Shown here piece after piece: positions 1 to 9,036 of a DNA stretch of 64,000 nucleotides. Within the stretch, counting starts at the first letter, position 1. The number at the start of each line of letters is the position of its first letter. The notes under the pieces were generated by a model. That model had not been told where the DNA came from and did not search any database. It saw only the letters and a list, made by a program, of their open reading frames with translations. The DNA comes from Longibacter salinarum (GTDB lineage: Bacteria; Bacteroidota; Rhodothermia; Rhodothermales; Salinibacteraceae). A program made the translations under genes and the position numbers. Location: the NCBI RefSeq assembly GCF_002554795.1, contig NZ_PDEQ01000005.1, forward strand, positions 62,001 to 126,000, read 5' to 3'.

Positions 1-113
1 TGTACATATTACATTCGTACAAATCGATCGCTGTCTACGTACTCCATCACATGGCCTGCGAAAAACTCGCACGCTCCCGTGGAGCTTTTCACTACAACCT
101 CCGCATGATGAGG

Positions 114-1058
114 TTATGGTGCAGGGGCCGAGGTTGCCGTCCACTGGATGTCGACGTGCACGGGCAGATGATCTGAAATCCGACGCGCCTCACGCAGAGT
201 TGAAAAGGCGGTCGTGAAGTCAGCGATCCCGCCTCGCGAGATATGAAGCGGTCCCATTTCCACGAAGATATTGTCGTATTCGTTGGCGAGATGACCGTTA
301 GGACCCGTCCGCCGCTTCCGCCGAAGGCTGGTCGGCTGATCGTCGAGCACCGCTCGGTAGCCGAGTCGCCGGAATCCACTGAACGCTTCGTGATCCTCGT
401 CCAGGTTGAAGTCGCCAAGCACGACCAGATGGTCGGACGCGTACCGCGGGTGTAGCGCGTCGAGTTGCCGGACCTCGTGCTCCGGGTCTTTCGAGCGCGG
501 CACGGCGTGGATGCTGGCAACCAGGAAGGTGCTGCCGCTCTTCCGCTCCTGAAAGCGCGCCATGTACGGCTCGCGGTCGATGGAGCGAGAAAGCGTCGGT
601 TCAAGCCAGGCACGCCCCTTGATCTGGGCACGCGAGGTTTTCCAGACGTACGCATAGCGCTCCGACCCGTCGCCGCTTGTCGGGTCGCTGAGTCGGTAAT
701 CCCAGTCAAACCCACGGCGATCCAGTTCATCGACCAGGCGACCAACGGCCTGCGCACCGGCCGGACCCGTGGACACCTCCTGGATGGCCACGATGTCATA
801 GTCGCGCAGCGTCTCCGCGATGAACGCCATCTCGCGATCGTTCTTCGAGCGGCCGAAGTTGTACAGGTTCCACGTCGCAAGACGCAGATACGGACCGCTC
901 GGCGCCTCCCCAGTGGTTTCCGTTTGGACCGTCGCCACCGGGTCTGTGGCCGACCGCGTCGCAATACCTAGAATTTCGATTCCGGTGACATATTCGACAC
1001 CGGCAACACTTATGACGATTACGGCTGCCATGAGCAACCGCTTGACCTTAGAATCCAT
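114..1058 (-). CDS. Endonuclease/exonuclease/phosphatase (DNase I-like) family protein, membrane-anchored or secreted
   Basis: 314 residues. A hydrophobic stretch at about residues 7-27 looks like an uncleaved signal anchor, so the enzyme domain probably sits outside the cytoplasm. The EEP fold follows in normal order: RLATWNLYNFG with the metal-site Asn, DIVAIQEV with the metal-binding Glu, GDFNLDEDH in the middle, and a C-terminal SDHLPVHVD with the Asp-His pair. Such enzymes cleave phosphodiesters or phosphomonoesters with a divalent metal; the substrate cannot be told from sequence. It stands alone on the minus strand. The ATG at 1058 directly precedes the anchor, which supports this start. 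Confidence 0.85.
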   Translation of the reverse strand: MDSKVKRLLMAAVIVISVAGVEYVTGIEILGIATRSATDPVATVQTETTGEAPSGPYLRLATWNLYNFGRSKNDREMAFIAETLRDYDIVAIQEVSTGPAGAQAVGRLVDELDRRGFDWDYRLSDPTSGDGSERYAYVWKTSRAQIKGRAWLEPTLSRSIDREPYMARFQERKSGSTFLVASIHAVPRSKDPEHEVRQLDALHPRYASDHLVVLGDFNLDEDHEAFSGFRRLGYRAVLDDQPTSLRRKRRTGPNGHLANEYDNIFVEMGPLHISRGGIADFTTAFSTLREARRISDHLPVHVDIQWTATSAPAP

Positions 1059-1229
1059 CGTAAAGCAGGAAAACGCGGGGACAACGAATGAGGCGTATTA
1101 ACGTCGTCGTCCCCGTGGAGAATTGCGATCCCTGACCGCCATAGAATGTGTGAGTTTCACGAGACGTGACATTCCAATCGCCTCACGTACTGGTTTGCGC
1201 ATCTTGACCGTAGATGGCTCCACACAGTT

Positions 1230-1391
1230 CTAGCGCGTGTACAGCCAGACGCCATGAATGATACCCGGAATGTACCCGATCAGAGTCAGGACCAGGTTGA
1301 TCAGAAAATCCGTTCCCAGGCCACGCAGAAGATAGACTCCGAGCGGGGGCAACAGGATCAAAAGAAGGAGCGTGATGAAGTTGTTATTCAT
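1230..1391 (-). CDS. YqaE/Pmp3 family small membrane protein
   Basis: A 53-residue reading frame from ATG at 1391 to TAG at 1230-1232. The translation begins MNNNFITLLLLILLPPLGVY and contains a second hydrophobic helix ending in the typical IGYIPGIIHGVWLY. Two membrane helices around a short loop, with PPLGV in helix 1 and IPGxIHxxW in helix 2, are hallmarks of the UPF0057/Pmp3 family. Family members are membrane peptides linked to salt and stress tolerance and membrane potential. No operon partner is evident. Confidence 0.9.
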   Translation of the reverse strand: MNNNFITLLLLILLPPLGVYLLRGLGTDFLINLVLTLIGYIPGIIHGVWLYTR

Positions 1392-1502
1392 GGCGGTACA
1401 CGTTTGAAATGAAAAAGCAGTCGTTCGATTGAACTGGCGTATACAACGAAGGGACGCAGGCCGCCCCCCATTATTTGCGCACGGCTTACGCGGCGGGATT
1501 CT

Positions 1503-2171
1503 CTACGACCGTTTGCGTGCCAGCGTCACGCCATCGGCGAGGGGGAGCATACTCACGTCCACCCGGTCATCGGCATGAATAGCCGTGTTGAGGTCGTGCA
1601 CAACCTGAACGCTCTCCTCCTCAATCTCGGGATGAGCCACACGACCGTCTCGAAACGTGTTGTCGAGCACCACGAGGCCACCTGGGCGGACGAGACGGAG
1701 GCACAACTCGTAGTACGTTGGATAATTGATCTTGTCTGCGTCAATAAACGCGAAATCGTAGGTCTCCGCTGCATTCTCCTTTTCCAGAAGGACATCGAGA
1801 CTGTCCAGCGCGGGTGCGATGCGAAGATCGATCTTGTCCGCGACGCCAGCTTCCTCCCAGTACCGCCGTGCTACGTTTGTGTACTCCTCACTGATATCGA
1901 GAGCCGTGACGTGGCCGTCGGACGGAATTGCCTCCGCCGCAGCCAGTGCACTGTACCCCGTGAAGACGCCAACCTCCAGGGTCCGACGAGCGTTCATGAG
2001 CCGTAGAAGAAGCTGAAAGAACTGCGCCTGCTCCGGCGCAATTTGCATCTCTGACTGAGGGTGAGACATCGTTTCGACCCGAAGCTTACGCATTACCTCC
2101 GACTCACGAAGGGACACGTCAAGCATGTATTCCTGCAGGTCGTCGGGAAGGCCAATCGACTTGTTGGACAT
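1503..2171 (-). CDS. SAM-dependent O-methyltransferase (class I, caffeoyl-CoA/catechol type)
   Basis: 222 residues from the ATG at 2171; an in-frame ATG at 2276 would add 35 residues unlike the family. Motif I of the Rossmann fold is LEVGVFTGYSALAAAEAIP, followed by the acidic ribose-binding ALDIS. FAFIDADKINYPTYYE holds the metal-binding Asp of the AdoMet_MTase family PF01596, and VVLDNTFRDGRV is the second metal-binding strand. The enzyme should move a methyl group from SAM to a hydroxyl on a small molecule with Mg2+ help; the acceptor is unknown. No neighbouring pathway genes hint at it. Confidence 0.9.
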   Translation of the reverse strand: MSNKSIGLPDDLQEYMLDVSLRESEVMRKLRVETMSHPQSEMQIAPEQAQFFQLLLRLMNARRTLEVGVFTGYSALAAAEAIPSDGHVTALDISEEYTNVARRYWEEAGVADKIDLRIAPALDSLDVLLEKENAAETYDFAFIDADKINYPTYYELCLRLVRPGGLVVLDNTFRDGRVAHPEIEEESVQVVHDLNTAIHADDRVDVSMLPLADGVTLARKRS

Positions 2172-2344
2172 ACGGTTCGGGACGCCGGAGGGAAGGAAGC
2201 GTGGGGATCTGCGAATGCATTGCATCAAGCCAACCGAGGCTGTAGCCAATGGATCCACGACCTGAGGGGCTCGCAACGTTTCACCGCTGGACGGGTAAAG
2301 GTGCGTGATATCGACCTCTTCACTCGCTCGGCTCCCGACCGTGT

Positions 2345-3115
2345 ATGCTTCGATTCCTACGTCTTTCGTTCTCCGCCGAGAATGTCATCCGGTTCATTCC
2401 GCTAACGCTCCTCCTGGCGATCGTTGTTGCGGGATGCGGCTCGTCCGGCGAAGAAACGTCCGAGGCAGATTCGCCGCACCGGAGTGCGTCCGAACGCATC
2501 CTATTTCCGGTCGAGCAAGACGGCAACTGGGGATACATCGACCGTAGCGGTACGGTTGTAATCGAGCCGCAATTCGAGCAGGCATGGCAATTCGTCGAAC
2601 GCCGGGCGCTCGTGAAGCAGCAAGACCAGTACGGGTTCATTGACACATCCGGCGCCTTCGTCGTCCGCCCCCGCTACCACGACGCCTGGCACTTCAGCAA
2701 CGGCCTCGCGCCTGTTCTCGAAGACAGCCTGTGGGGCTTTATCGATCGATCCGGCGACATGGTCGTCGACCCGAAGTTTAGTCTTGCACCGGAGGTCGTG
2801 GAGGAGGCCGACCGCTCGCTGCAGGATCGAGATGCCATTCTGAAGCGAACCGCACGGGATGGACAGTTTGGTTTTCAAAACCAGGACGGCCAGATGGTTA
2901 TCACGCCGCGGTTCGACCAGGCCTGGTACTTTCGCGACGGTCGCGCCCGGGTGAAAGTCGACTCGCTCTGGGGATACATCGACCGCTCGGGGGATCTCGC
3001 CATCAAGCCGGCCTTTCCCCGCGCCTGGGATTTCCGGAATGGACTCGCCCGCGTCGAACTCCGGTCTGGACATCTCGCATACATCGACACCAGCGGCGCC
3101 ACCGTTTGGCCATAG
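2345..3115 (+). CDS. WG-repeat lipoprotein
   Basis: 256 residues. A hydrophobic signal (about 15-30) ends in a lipobox VAGC with Cys31, so the mature protein should be lipid-anchored. The rest is five to six WG repeats of about 35 residues each, with cores such as NWGYIDRSGTVVI, QYGFIDTSGAFVV and LWGYIDRSGDLAI. Such repeats fold into beta structures used for binding. It lies 138 bp upstream of porX on the same strand and may share its transcript. The ligand is unknown. Confidence 0.85.
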   Translation: MLRFLRLSFSAENVIRFIPLTLLLAIVVAGCGSSGEETSEADSPHRSASERILFPVEQDGNWGYIDRSGTVVIEPQFEQAWQFVERRALVKQQDQYGFIDTSGAFVVRPRYHDAWHFSNGLAPVLEDSLWGFIDRSGDMVVDPKFSLAPEVVEEADRSLQDRDAILKRTARDGQFGFQNQDGQMVITPRFDQAWYFRDGRARVKVDSLWGYIDRSGDLAIKPAFPRAWDFRNGLARVELRSGHLAYIDTSGATVWP

Positions 3116-3253
3116 GTAAGGGGCGGAGAGCTTCGCTCCGAACGGTAGCCTGTGCGCCGCACGAAAACCGGGTGCCATCACGTTGAACGAGTGCCATCCC
3201 CCCGGACCGTTTCCCGGACATCTTCTTATCTCGCTCCTCCAGTTTTCCAACCT

Positions 3254-4822
3254 ATGCCCGAACCACGCATCCTCTGGGCCGACGACGAGATCGATCTGTT
3301 GCGCCCCCACGTCATGTTTCTGGAAAAGAAAGGCTACGATGTGACGACCGTCGCCAACGGATCCGATGCCGTCGACATGGTGGCAGAAAACGCCTTCGAT
3401 GTCGTCCTGCTCGACGAGCAAATGCCCGGCATGGACGGCCTGCAGACGCTGGAGGCCATCAAGGACGTGCGCCCCGAGGTGCCGGTCGTCATGGTGACGA
3501 AGAGCGAGGAGGAAAAATTGATGGAGGAGGCCCTCGGGGGACAGATCAGTGACTACCTGACGAAGCCGGTCAACCCGAGCCAGATCCTGCTCACGATCAA
3601 GCGCCTCCTCGAACGCCGACAACTGCAGCAGGAGTCGGTCTCGCAGCGCTACCTGCAATCCTTCGGCGAGATCTCGCAGGCCCTGCACCAGCCGATGGAG
3701 CACGCCGACTGGACAGCGCTGTACCAGAAGCTCGTCCGGTACGACATGGAACTGTCCGGCGACGACGGCGCCCGAGAGATCTTCCGAGACCAGTTCCAGG
3801 ATGCGAACCGATCCTTCGGTCAGTTCATTGAGGACAACTACTTCGACTGGATTGCCAGTGTCGACTCGGATCCAGATATGCAGCGCCCCCCTCTCTCCCA
3901 CGAGCTCGTGCCGGAGTTCGTGCTTCCAGAGGTGCGAGCCGGTGAGCGGCCCGTCATCTTCTTCGTGATCGATTGCATGCGCTACGATCAGTGGCTCGAG
4001 TTTGAGCCGCTTCTGCGCACCGACTTTTCCATTCAGACGGACTTTCACTACAGCATTCTCCCCACGGCGACGCCCTACTCGCGCAACGCGATCTTCAGCG
4101 GCCTCCTGCCCCGAGACCTGACGGACCGGTTTCCTCAGGCCTGGGATATGGCCGAGGAAAATGAGCAGAGCCGCAATCAGTACGAGGAAGAGTTTCTGCA
4201 CGACCAGCTCGACCGGCATCATCTCAACGACCGGAGCCTGCGCTACGACAAGCTGATCGCAACCGAAGACGGACGTAGCTTCGCCGGGAAGGTCACCAAC
4301 CTGACCCAGCACGACCTGAGTGCCGTCGTCGTAAACTTCGTCGACATCCTCGCGCACAGCCGGTCGGACTCCGACGTTCTGAAGGAGCTTGCCCCGGACG
4401 AACCCGCATATCGCTCGCTGACGCGCACATGGTTCGAGCACTCGTGGCTACTAGAAGCCCTCCGGACGCTCGCCGAGCACGACTGCCGCATCATTATCAC
4501 GACGGATCACGGCGCCATCCGCGCGCTCCGCTCCACCAAAGTCATCGGCGACCGCGAAACGTCGACGGCCCTGCGCTACAAATACGGACGGAACCTGAAG
4601 TGCGACGAGGAAGACGCCATATTTATTCGGGACCCGGAGGAGGCCGGCCTTCCCGCGCACTCGATGAACACCAACTACATCATCGCCAAGGAAGACTACT
4701 ACTTCGTCTATCCAACCAACTTCCACTACTACGAAAACCTGTATCGCGACACGATGCAGCACGGTGGATGCGCGATGGAAGAAATGATCCTGCCCGTCAT
4801 CACCATGACGCCCCGCGGATAG
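3254..4822 (+). CDS. porX: PorX-type response regulator with PglZ phosphodiesterase domain
   Basis: 522 residues from ATG 3254, nearly the length of PorX from Porphyromonas and Flavobacterium. The N-terminal receiver (1-120) has the acidic pair D10/D11, phospho-acceptor D54 in VVLLDEQMPGMDG, T82 and K104. A helical linker follows, then an alkaline-phosphatase-fold PglZ domain with FFVIDCMRYDQW, the nucleophile region PTATPYSRN and the metal motif ITTDHG. In Bacteroidota PorX with the kinase PorY controls type IX secretion genes, and PorX has zinc-dependent phosphodiesterase activity. No porY or secretion gene is in this window. The start is chosen because it puts the receiver at the N-terminus. 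Confidence 0.92.
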   Translation: MPEPRILWADDEIDLLRPHVMFLEKKGYDVTTVANGSDAVDMVAENAFDVVLLDEQMPGMDGLQTLEAIKDVRPEVPVVMVTKSEEEKLMEEALGGQISDYLTKPVNPSQILLTIKRLLERRQLQQESVSQRYLQSFGEISQALHQPMEHADWTALYQKLVRYDMELSGDDGAREIFRDQFQDANRSFGQFIEDNYFDWIASVDSDPDMQRPPLSHELVPEFVLPEVRAGERPVIFFVIDCMRYDQWLEFEPLLRTDFSIQTDFHYSILPTATPYSRNAIFSGLLPRDLTDRFPQAWDMAEENEQSRNQYEEEFLHDQLDRHHLNDRSLRYDKLIATEDGRSFAGKVTNLTQHDLSAVVVNFVDILAHSRSDSDVLKELAPDEPAYRSLTRTWFEHSWLLEALRTLAEHDCRIIITTDHGAIRALRSTKVIGDRETSTALRYKYGRNLKCDEEDAIFIRDPEEAGLPAHSMNTNYIIAKEDYYFVYPTNFHYYENLYRDTMQHGGCAMEEMILPVITMTPRG

Positions 4823-4993
4823 CGTTCGGGCGTTGACACGTTGATACGTTCGTACGTTAACACGTTTATGCGTTGCGACGTTTGGCGCCACATTACGCAG
4901 CCTAAAACGCCACCACATAAACACCTCAACACGTACACACTCTCACACCTCAACACCTCCCCACCTTCATACTTCCACACTTCCATACCTCCA
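4823..4993. repeat. Degenerate intergenic word array between porX and tsaE
   Basis: Directly after the porX stop, about 55 bases consist of variants of ACGTTNNNA on a roughly 9-bp period. From about 4914 to 4993 the sequence changes to variants of CACACCTCAACAC and CATACTTCCAC, running up to the ATG of tsaE at 4994. The copies are not exact. No promoter or conserved protein frame is evident. Confidence 0.75.
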
Positions 4994-5422
4994 ATGGAAT
5001 CCGCTTTTCCCGTTACCACGCAGTCTGTCGAGGAAACGATGGACCTTGGTGCTGATCTGGCTGCCAGGCTGGATCCGGGCGCCGTTGTAGCGATCGACGG
5101 AGATCTCGGGGCGGGGAAGACCCATTTCGTAAAAGGCTTGGCGCGCGGGTTGGGATATTCCGAGCGGGAGGTTCGCAGTCCAACCTTTACCATCGTACAG
5201 GTACACGAAGGCGGATCGATGCCTCTCTACCATTTCGACGCGTACCGCGTGGGCTCGCCTGAGGAGTTTGTCGACCTGGGCTTCGAAGAGTACGTCTACG
5301 GCGAGGGCGTCACGGTGGTGGAGTGGCCGCGTCGCGTGGAGGATCTGCTGCCGGACGATACGATCTGGCTTCGCCTGGAGCACATCTCGGCGGAGGAGCG
5401 TCGAATTTCTAAGGGCCGGTGA
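4994..5422 (+). CDS. tsaE: tRNA threonylcarbamoyladenosine biosynthesis ATPase TsaE
   Basis: 142 residues from ATG 4994; the upstream frame is low-complexity repeat and not protein-like. TsaE is the small ATPase that works with TsaD and TsaB to make t6A at position 37 of ANN-decoding tRNAs. Visible motifs are Walker A GDLGAGKTHFVKGL, the SPTFTIV switch, HFDAYRV and VEWPRR. Length and order match the family. An intrinsic terminator follows at 5449-5476. Confidence 0.95.
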   Translation: MESAFPVTTQSVEETMDLGADLAARLDPGAVVAIDGDLGAGKTHFVKGLARGLGYSEREVRSPTFTIVQVHEGGSMPLYHFDAYRVGSPEEFVDLGFEEYVYGEGVTVVEWPRRVEDLLPDDTIWLRLEHISAEERRISKGR

Positions 5423-5448
5423 CGCAGGTCGGCACCTCGTAGAAATAG

Positions 5449-5476
5449 AAAAGCCAGCCGACAGGGCTGGCTTTTT
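5449..5476 (+). terminator. Bidirectional intrinsic terminator between tsaE and udk
   Basis: AAGCCAGCC and GGCTGGCTT form a GC-rich stem around a short loop. It is preceded by an A run and followed by a T run, so it can work on both strands. It sits between the convergent tsaE and udk. Confidence 0.9.
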
Positions 5477-5506
5477 CGTTGGATCAAACCGGTCACCGAA
5501 CCTTCA

Positions 5507-6133
5507 TCATCCGACTTTTTGAAGTAGGTCCTGGATGCGCGCCAGTACCATCTGTATCGCGACGTGGTTGTGGCCGCCGCGCGGAATGATGATATCCGCC
5601 TTGCGCTTCGACGGCTCGACGAACTCGATGTGCATCGGGCGAACCGTTCGTTCATACTGCCGGAGCACCCCGTCAATTGCGCGCCCCCGCTCTTGGATGT
5701 CGCGACGGATGCGCCGCATGAGCCGGATATCGTCGGCCGTGTCGACGTAGATCTTGATGTCCATCACCTCCTCCAGATCCGGCTCCGCGAGGACAAGAAT
5801 GCCCTCGATTATGACGACCGGGCGCGGCTGTATCGTCTCCGTTTCGTCCTTCCGGCTGTGCGTGGTGAAGTCGTAGATTGGCTTCTCCACCGCTGACCCA
5901 TCCACGAGTTGGTCGAGATGCTCGCGCATCAGCCCGGTCTCGAGCGCATCGGGATGGTCGAAATTGAAGCGCTCTCGCTTTTCCGGCGGATGCCCCGAAA
6001 GATCCTGGTAGTAGGCATCGTGATCCAGAACCGCGATCTGGTCCGAGCCGAATGCATCCGTGATGCGGCGTAAAACGGTGGTCTTACCCGAGCCAGATCC
6101 ACCGGCGATTCCAATAATGACGGGCGATCGCAT
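5507..6133 (-). CDS. udk: Uridine/cytidine kinase
   Basis: 208 residues, typical for Udk. It phosphorylates uridine and cytidine to UMP and CMP in pyrimidine salvage. The P-loop GGSGSGKTT is at residues 11-19, DHDAYYQDL holds the catalytic Asp, and FDHPDALE and PIYDFTTHSR are the family's nucleoside-binding segments. VIIEGILVL is the Walker B-like strand and RRIRRDIQERGR is the lid. It converges on tsaE. Confidence 0.95.
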   Translation of the reverse strand: MRSPVIIGIAGGSGSGKTTVLRRITDAFGSDQIAVLDHDAYYQDLSGHPPEKRERFNFDHPDALETGLMREHLDQLVDGSAVEKPIYDFTTHSRKDETETIQPRPVVIIEGILVLAEPDLEEVMDIKIYVDTADDIRLMRRIRRDIQERGRAIDGVLRQYERTVRPMHIEFVEPSKRKADIIIPRGGHNHVAIQMVLARIQDLLQKVG

Positions 6134-6190
6134 GAGCGAGCTTATCGTGCAGCAGAGAACAGAGGAATGAATCGAGACGGTGGCACGCGG

Positions 6191-6991
6191 TTAGCTCGTC
6201 GCCATCACCAGATTCCAGGTCTTCGTTTCGTCGTCAAATGTGGACGCCTTCTCGTCCCATTCGAAGTCGTCTGGATGCTCCCACTCTCGAAGATCTTCGA
6301 GGTCCTCTGCGGTCTCGCGTACGATGAAGTTTACGAGCTGGCCGCGCTGCACCTCCAGATCCGGTCCCGTGACCTCTTCGCCATCCTCCAGGAACGTTAC
6401 CTCGACGCGCGCCTCGTACGTATGCTCATCCGTCCAGGCGGAGCGATTCACCTCAGGCAGCAGATCCCAGACCCATCGGCCCTCCAGGCTCTCGTTCAGT
6501 AGAGGACTGATATGCGGGCGCCAGTAATCTTTCACCGGACCGATCTCGCCAAAGTCGACATCCATTCCGAGGCGGTAGTTCGGAATGAGATCATCGGGAC
6601 GCAGAAGCCCGAACAGACCCGAGATGATGACGCCATTCTCCAGCAGCCGTCGCTGGGCACCGGTCGGGAGATTGGCAAAGTCCATGGCTGCATACATGAT
6701 GCCCGGGCTATATCGATCGAGCGCGGACATCAGCGGAGCATCGTAGATCTCCGAATTGACCTCAATAAACTGCTCAAGCTCATAGCCTTCCAGGTCAAAG
6801 GTCTCCGAGGCAAGGTCCTCATCCTGGATGACCTTTTGCAGATCGTCAATCAGAGCCCGGCGCTCGGGGTTGAGCTCGTCGAAATAATTAAACGTGCCCG
6901 AGGTCCGGTAATCGAACATGTCAGGTGCAAAGGGATTCCCCCCGGGCTGCTTGGTAGTGGCCGGGGCGAGCAGGACGGTAAGATTGGGCAT
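6191..6991 (-). CDS. YaaA/UPF0246 family protein (peroxide-stress type)
   Basis: 266 residues. The N-terminus LLAPATTKQPGG replaces the ISPAKTL-like start of YaaA. Core motifs of PF03883 are present: GLFGLLRPDDLIPNYRLGM, YWRPHISPLLNE and WDLLPE. In E. coli YaaA lowers free iron during peroxide stress. The C-terminal part is very acidic (DLEDLREWEHPDDFEWDEK). The adjacent genes udk and the YtxH protein give no functional link. Confidence 0.85.
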   Translation of the reverse strand: MPNLTVLLAPATTKQPGGNPFAPDMFDYRTSGTFNYFDELNPERRALIDDLQKVIQDEDLASETFDLEGYELEQFIEVNSEIYDAPLMSALDRYSPGIMYAAMDFANLPTGAQRRLLENGVIISGLFGLLRPDDLIPNYRLGMDVDFGEIGPVKDYWRPHISPLLNESLEGRWVWDLLPEVNRSAWTDEHTYEARVEVTFLEDGEEVTGPDLEVQRGQLVNFIVRETAEDLEDLREWEHPDDFEWDEKASTFDDETKTWNLVMATS

Positions 6992-7262
6992 GTAGGAGAG
7001 GCGCGTTCAGTGGAAAATGGGGCGTCGGGTCCAGGACAGACCCGAACAAGAAGCGGATCCGGATAACGCAGAGGGCGCGGGGACGCGTCGACCGGGCAAC
7101 AGCAGAGTAGCGTGACAGGAGCGGTACCGCAAATATATCGATAGCACAGGCGAACGCGTCAGGCCGGAGTCCGACCCTTCACCCGTCCTTTGCGGCGTGC
7201 TACCGGTACCTGATACCGATTCGAGAATAGCGATCGCTGGTGCCACTCTCGACGGCAGATCG

Positions 7263-7604
7263 CTACTCCGATTCGGATGATGACCGGGACGCTGAACTTT
7301 GCTTGCGGAGCTCTTCGAGGAGAGCGTCGATGTCATCGCGGATGTGGTCGGCCTGGGCCTGCGCGTCTGCAACCATGGCGTCGCGATTTCGGCGGGCTTC
7401 GCTGACGGTGCTGGATCCGGTGTAGCGCCGAATCACATCACCTGCTTCTTTTGCCGCCCGTTGAATTTGATAGGCGATACGACGTCGGGCATCGGGTCCG
7501 CGCTTGGGGGCGAAGATCATCCCGAGTGCGAAGCCCACGGCTCCGCCCGCGATGGCACTCCAAACCCCGATCTGCGTTGCCTTTCGCTCTGATTCCGTGC
7601 TCAT
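7263..7604 (-). CDS. YtxH domain-containing protein
   Basis: 113 residues from ATG 7604; the frame continues upstream to 7769 but that extension is not protein-like. One membrane helix (about 11-28, GVWSAIAGGAVGFALGMIFAP) is followed by the typical YtxH sequence APKRGPDARRRI and a long helical, coiled-coil-prone tail with a Ser-rich end. YtxH proteins are general-stress, membrane-anchored proteins of unknown mechanism. Confidence 0.85.
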   Translation of the reverse strand: MSTESERKATQIGVWSAIAGGAVGFALGMIFAPKRGPDARRRIAYQIQRAAKEAGDVIRRYTGSSTVSEARRNRDAMVADAQAQADHIRDDIDALLEELRKQSSASRSSSESE

Positions 7605-8086
7605 GGGCCGTAATTCGTTAACGACAGAAAGCCGAGTGGGAAACGTCCAATGCAAAAGTGTAGCCGTTATCACGCACCGAATTGCGCAGTACGCGTGAGG
7701 ATTCGATAGAATCGTAATGCAGTCCCTCCTCGGGCAAGGAAAACCGGCAAAGATGATCGACCCGATCACGCCAAAGGGTTTACGGGTTCATCCTCCACCG
7801 GAATAAACGACCTCCCGCCTACATTTCGTATCCCGGCGCACGGACGATTATCAACGTGTGTTTCAACAGCAGGGGCCAACCGGATTCGTGACCAGACGTT
7901 TGTCCGGCACCAGCATTCTCAGGCCCTGAAGTCTTTTGAATGTTACCGACCTCGTGCGTTTCTTGCAAGGGACTTGAGCAGTGCGCATGGCCTCGTTTCA
8001 TTTCTCTTCGAATGCGCGCTTTTCTGCCCCACGTTTTTGCGCCGCGCCGGCTACGCTCGTCCCCCCTGGCCTCTTTCTTTCCCTCT

Positions 8087-8893
8087 ATGCCCGACACACC
8101 ATTCACCGTCCGCGAATTGGACGCGTTCGAATACGTGGACGAAGGTCCACGTGACGCCGAGGTGCCCCCGGTCGTTCTTTTACACGGCATGCTCGGAGAT
8201 TTAAGTAACTGGACCACGACCATCGAGGCCCTCTCCAACCGGGGATACCGTGTGCTGGCGCCAACCATTCCGGTGTACGACCTTCCACTCGGTGAAACCA
8301 GCGTGCCCGACCTGGCCGACTTCGTCCGGTCGTTTATCGAGCGACTCGAACTTGAGCAAACGGTTCTAACCGGCAACTCGCTCGGTGGCCACATTGCCCT
8401 CCTCTATGCGCTCAAGTACGCGGAGGATGTCGCGGCCCTCGTTCTCTCTGGCTCCTCCGGCATCTACGAAGCTACCCTCGGCACCACGACGATGCGCCGA
8501 CAGGATCGAGAGTTCATTCGTGAGCGGACGGAAATGACGTTTTATGATCCGGCTCACGCCACGGAAGAGCTTGTGGACGAAATGCTGGACATCGTCAACG
8601 ACCGCCCCCGCGCACTCCGACTCATTAAAATCGCACGCTCGGCCGACGAGGAGACCGTCACGGAACAGCTCGGGACGCTTCCCATGCCGACCCTGCTCAT
8701 CTGGGGACGCGACGACGTGATTACCCCGCCCGACGTGGCCGAAGAATTCCGGGACCGGATGCCGAACGCCCACCTTCACTTTATCGATGAGTGTGGACAC
8801 GCTCCGATGATCGAGCACCCGGACCAGTTCAACGAACTCACGCTCCAGTTCCTCGACGAACTTTCTGAACGCCAAAATTTCCCACAGTCATAG
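8087..8893 (+). CDS. Alpha/beta hydrolase
   Basis: 268 residues from ATG 8087. The oxyanion region is LLHGMLGDLSNW, the nucleophile elbow is GNSLGGH with Ser98, the acid is in LLIWGRDDVITP, and the catalytic His is in CGHAPMIEHPDQF. All three catalytic residues are present. The family splits esters, lactones and related bonds; the substrate is unknown. It stands alone on the plus strand, followed by a long non-coding stretch. Confidence 0.9.
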   Translation: MPDTPFTVRELDAFEYVDEGPRDAEVPPVVLLHGMLGDLSNWTTTIEALSNRGYRVLAPTIPVYDLPLGETSVPDLADFVRSFIERLELEQTVLTGNSLGGHIALLYALKYAEDVAALVLSGSSGIYEATLGTTTMRRQDREFIRERTEMTFYDPAHATEELVDEMLDIVNDRPRALRLIKIARSADEETVTEQLGTLPMPTLLIWGRDDVITPPDVAEEFRDRMPNAHLHFIDECGHAPMIEHPDQFNELTLQFLDELSERQNFPQS

Positions 8894-9001
8894 GGCCGAC
8901 CCGACGGACCCATGACTCGACCTGCTTCCGCGCATCCCGTTGCACTGCTACCCCAACCGTACACCACAGTAGACACGGGCGCCTGCAGATGTCCACTCGA
9001 G

Positions 9002-9030
9002 TATACACACCCGTCCGCTCACCCTATATA
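9002..9030 (+). promoter_or_regulatory. Possible promoter of the small RNA candidate
   Basis: TATACA at 9002-9007 matches the -35 consensus at four of six positions. TATATA at 9025-9030 resembles a -10 box at 17 bp spacing. Transcription would begin near 9037, just before the structured segment. This is tentative. Confidence 0.35.
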
Positions 9031-9036
9031 AGCGCA

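Noticed and set aside
2186-2206. GGAGGGAAGGAAGCG, reminiscent of the SRP RNA loop
   Set aside because: The canonical loop with flanking pairing is missing, and it lies in the leader of the O-methyltransferase gene.
2501-4441. A 646-codon frame antisense to the WG lipoprotein and porX
   Set aside because: It is the mirror of two well-supported genes and has no recognisable domain.
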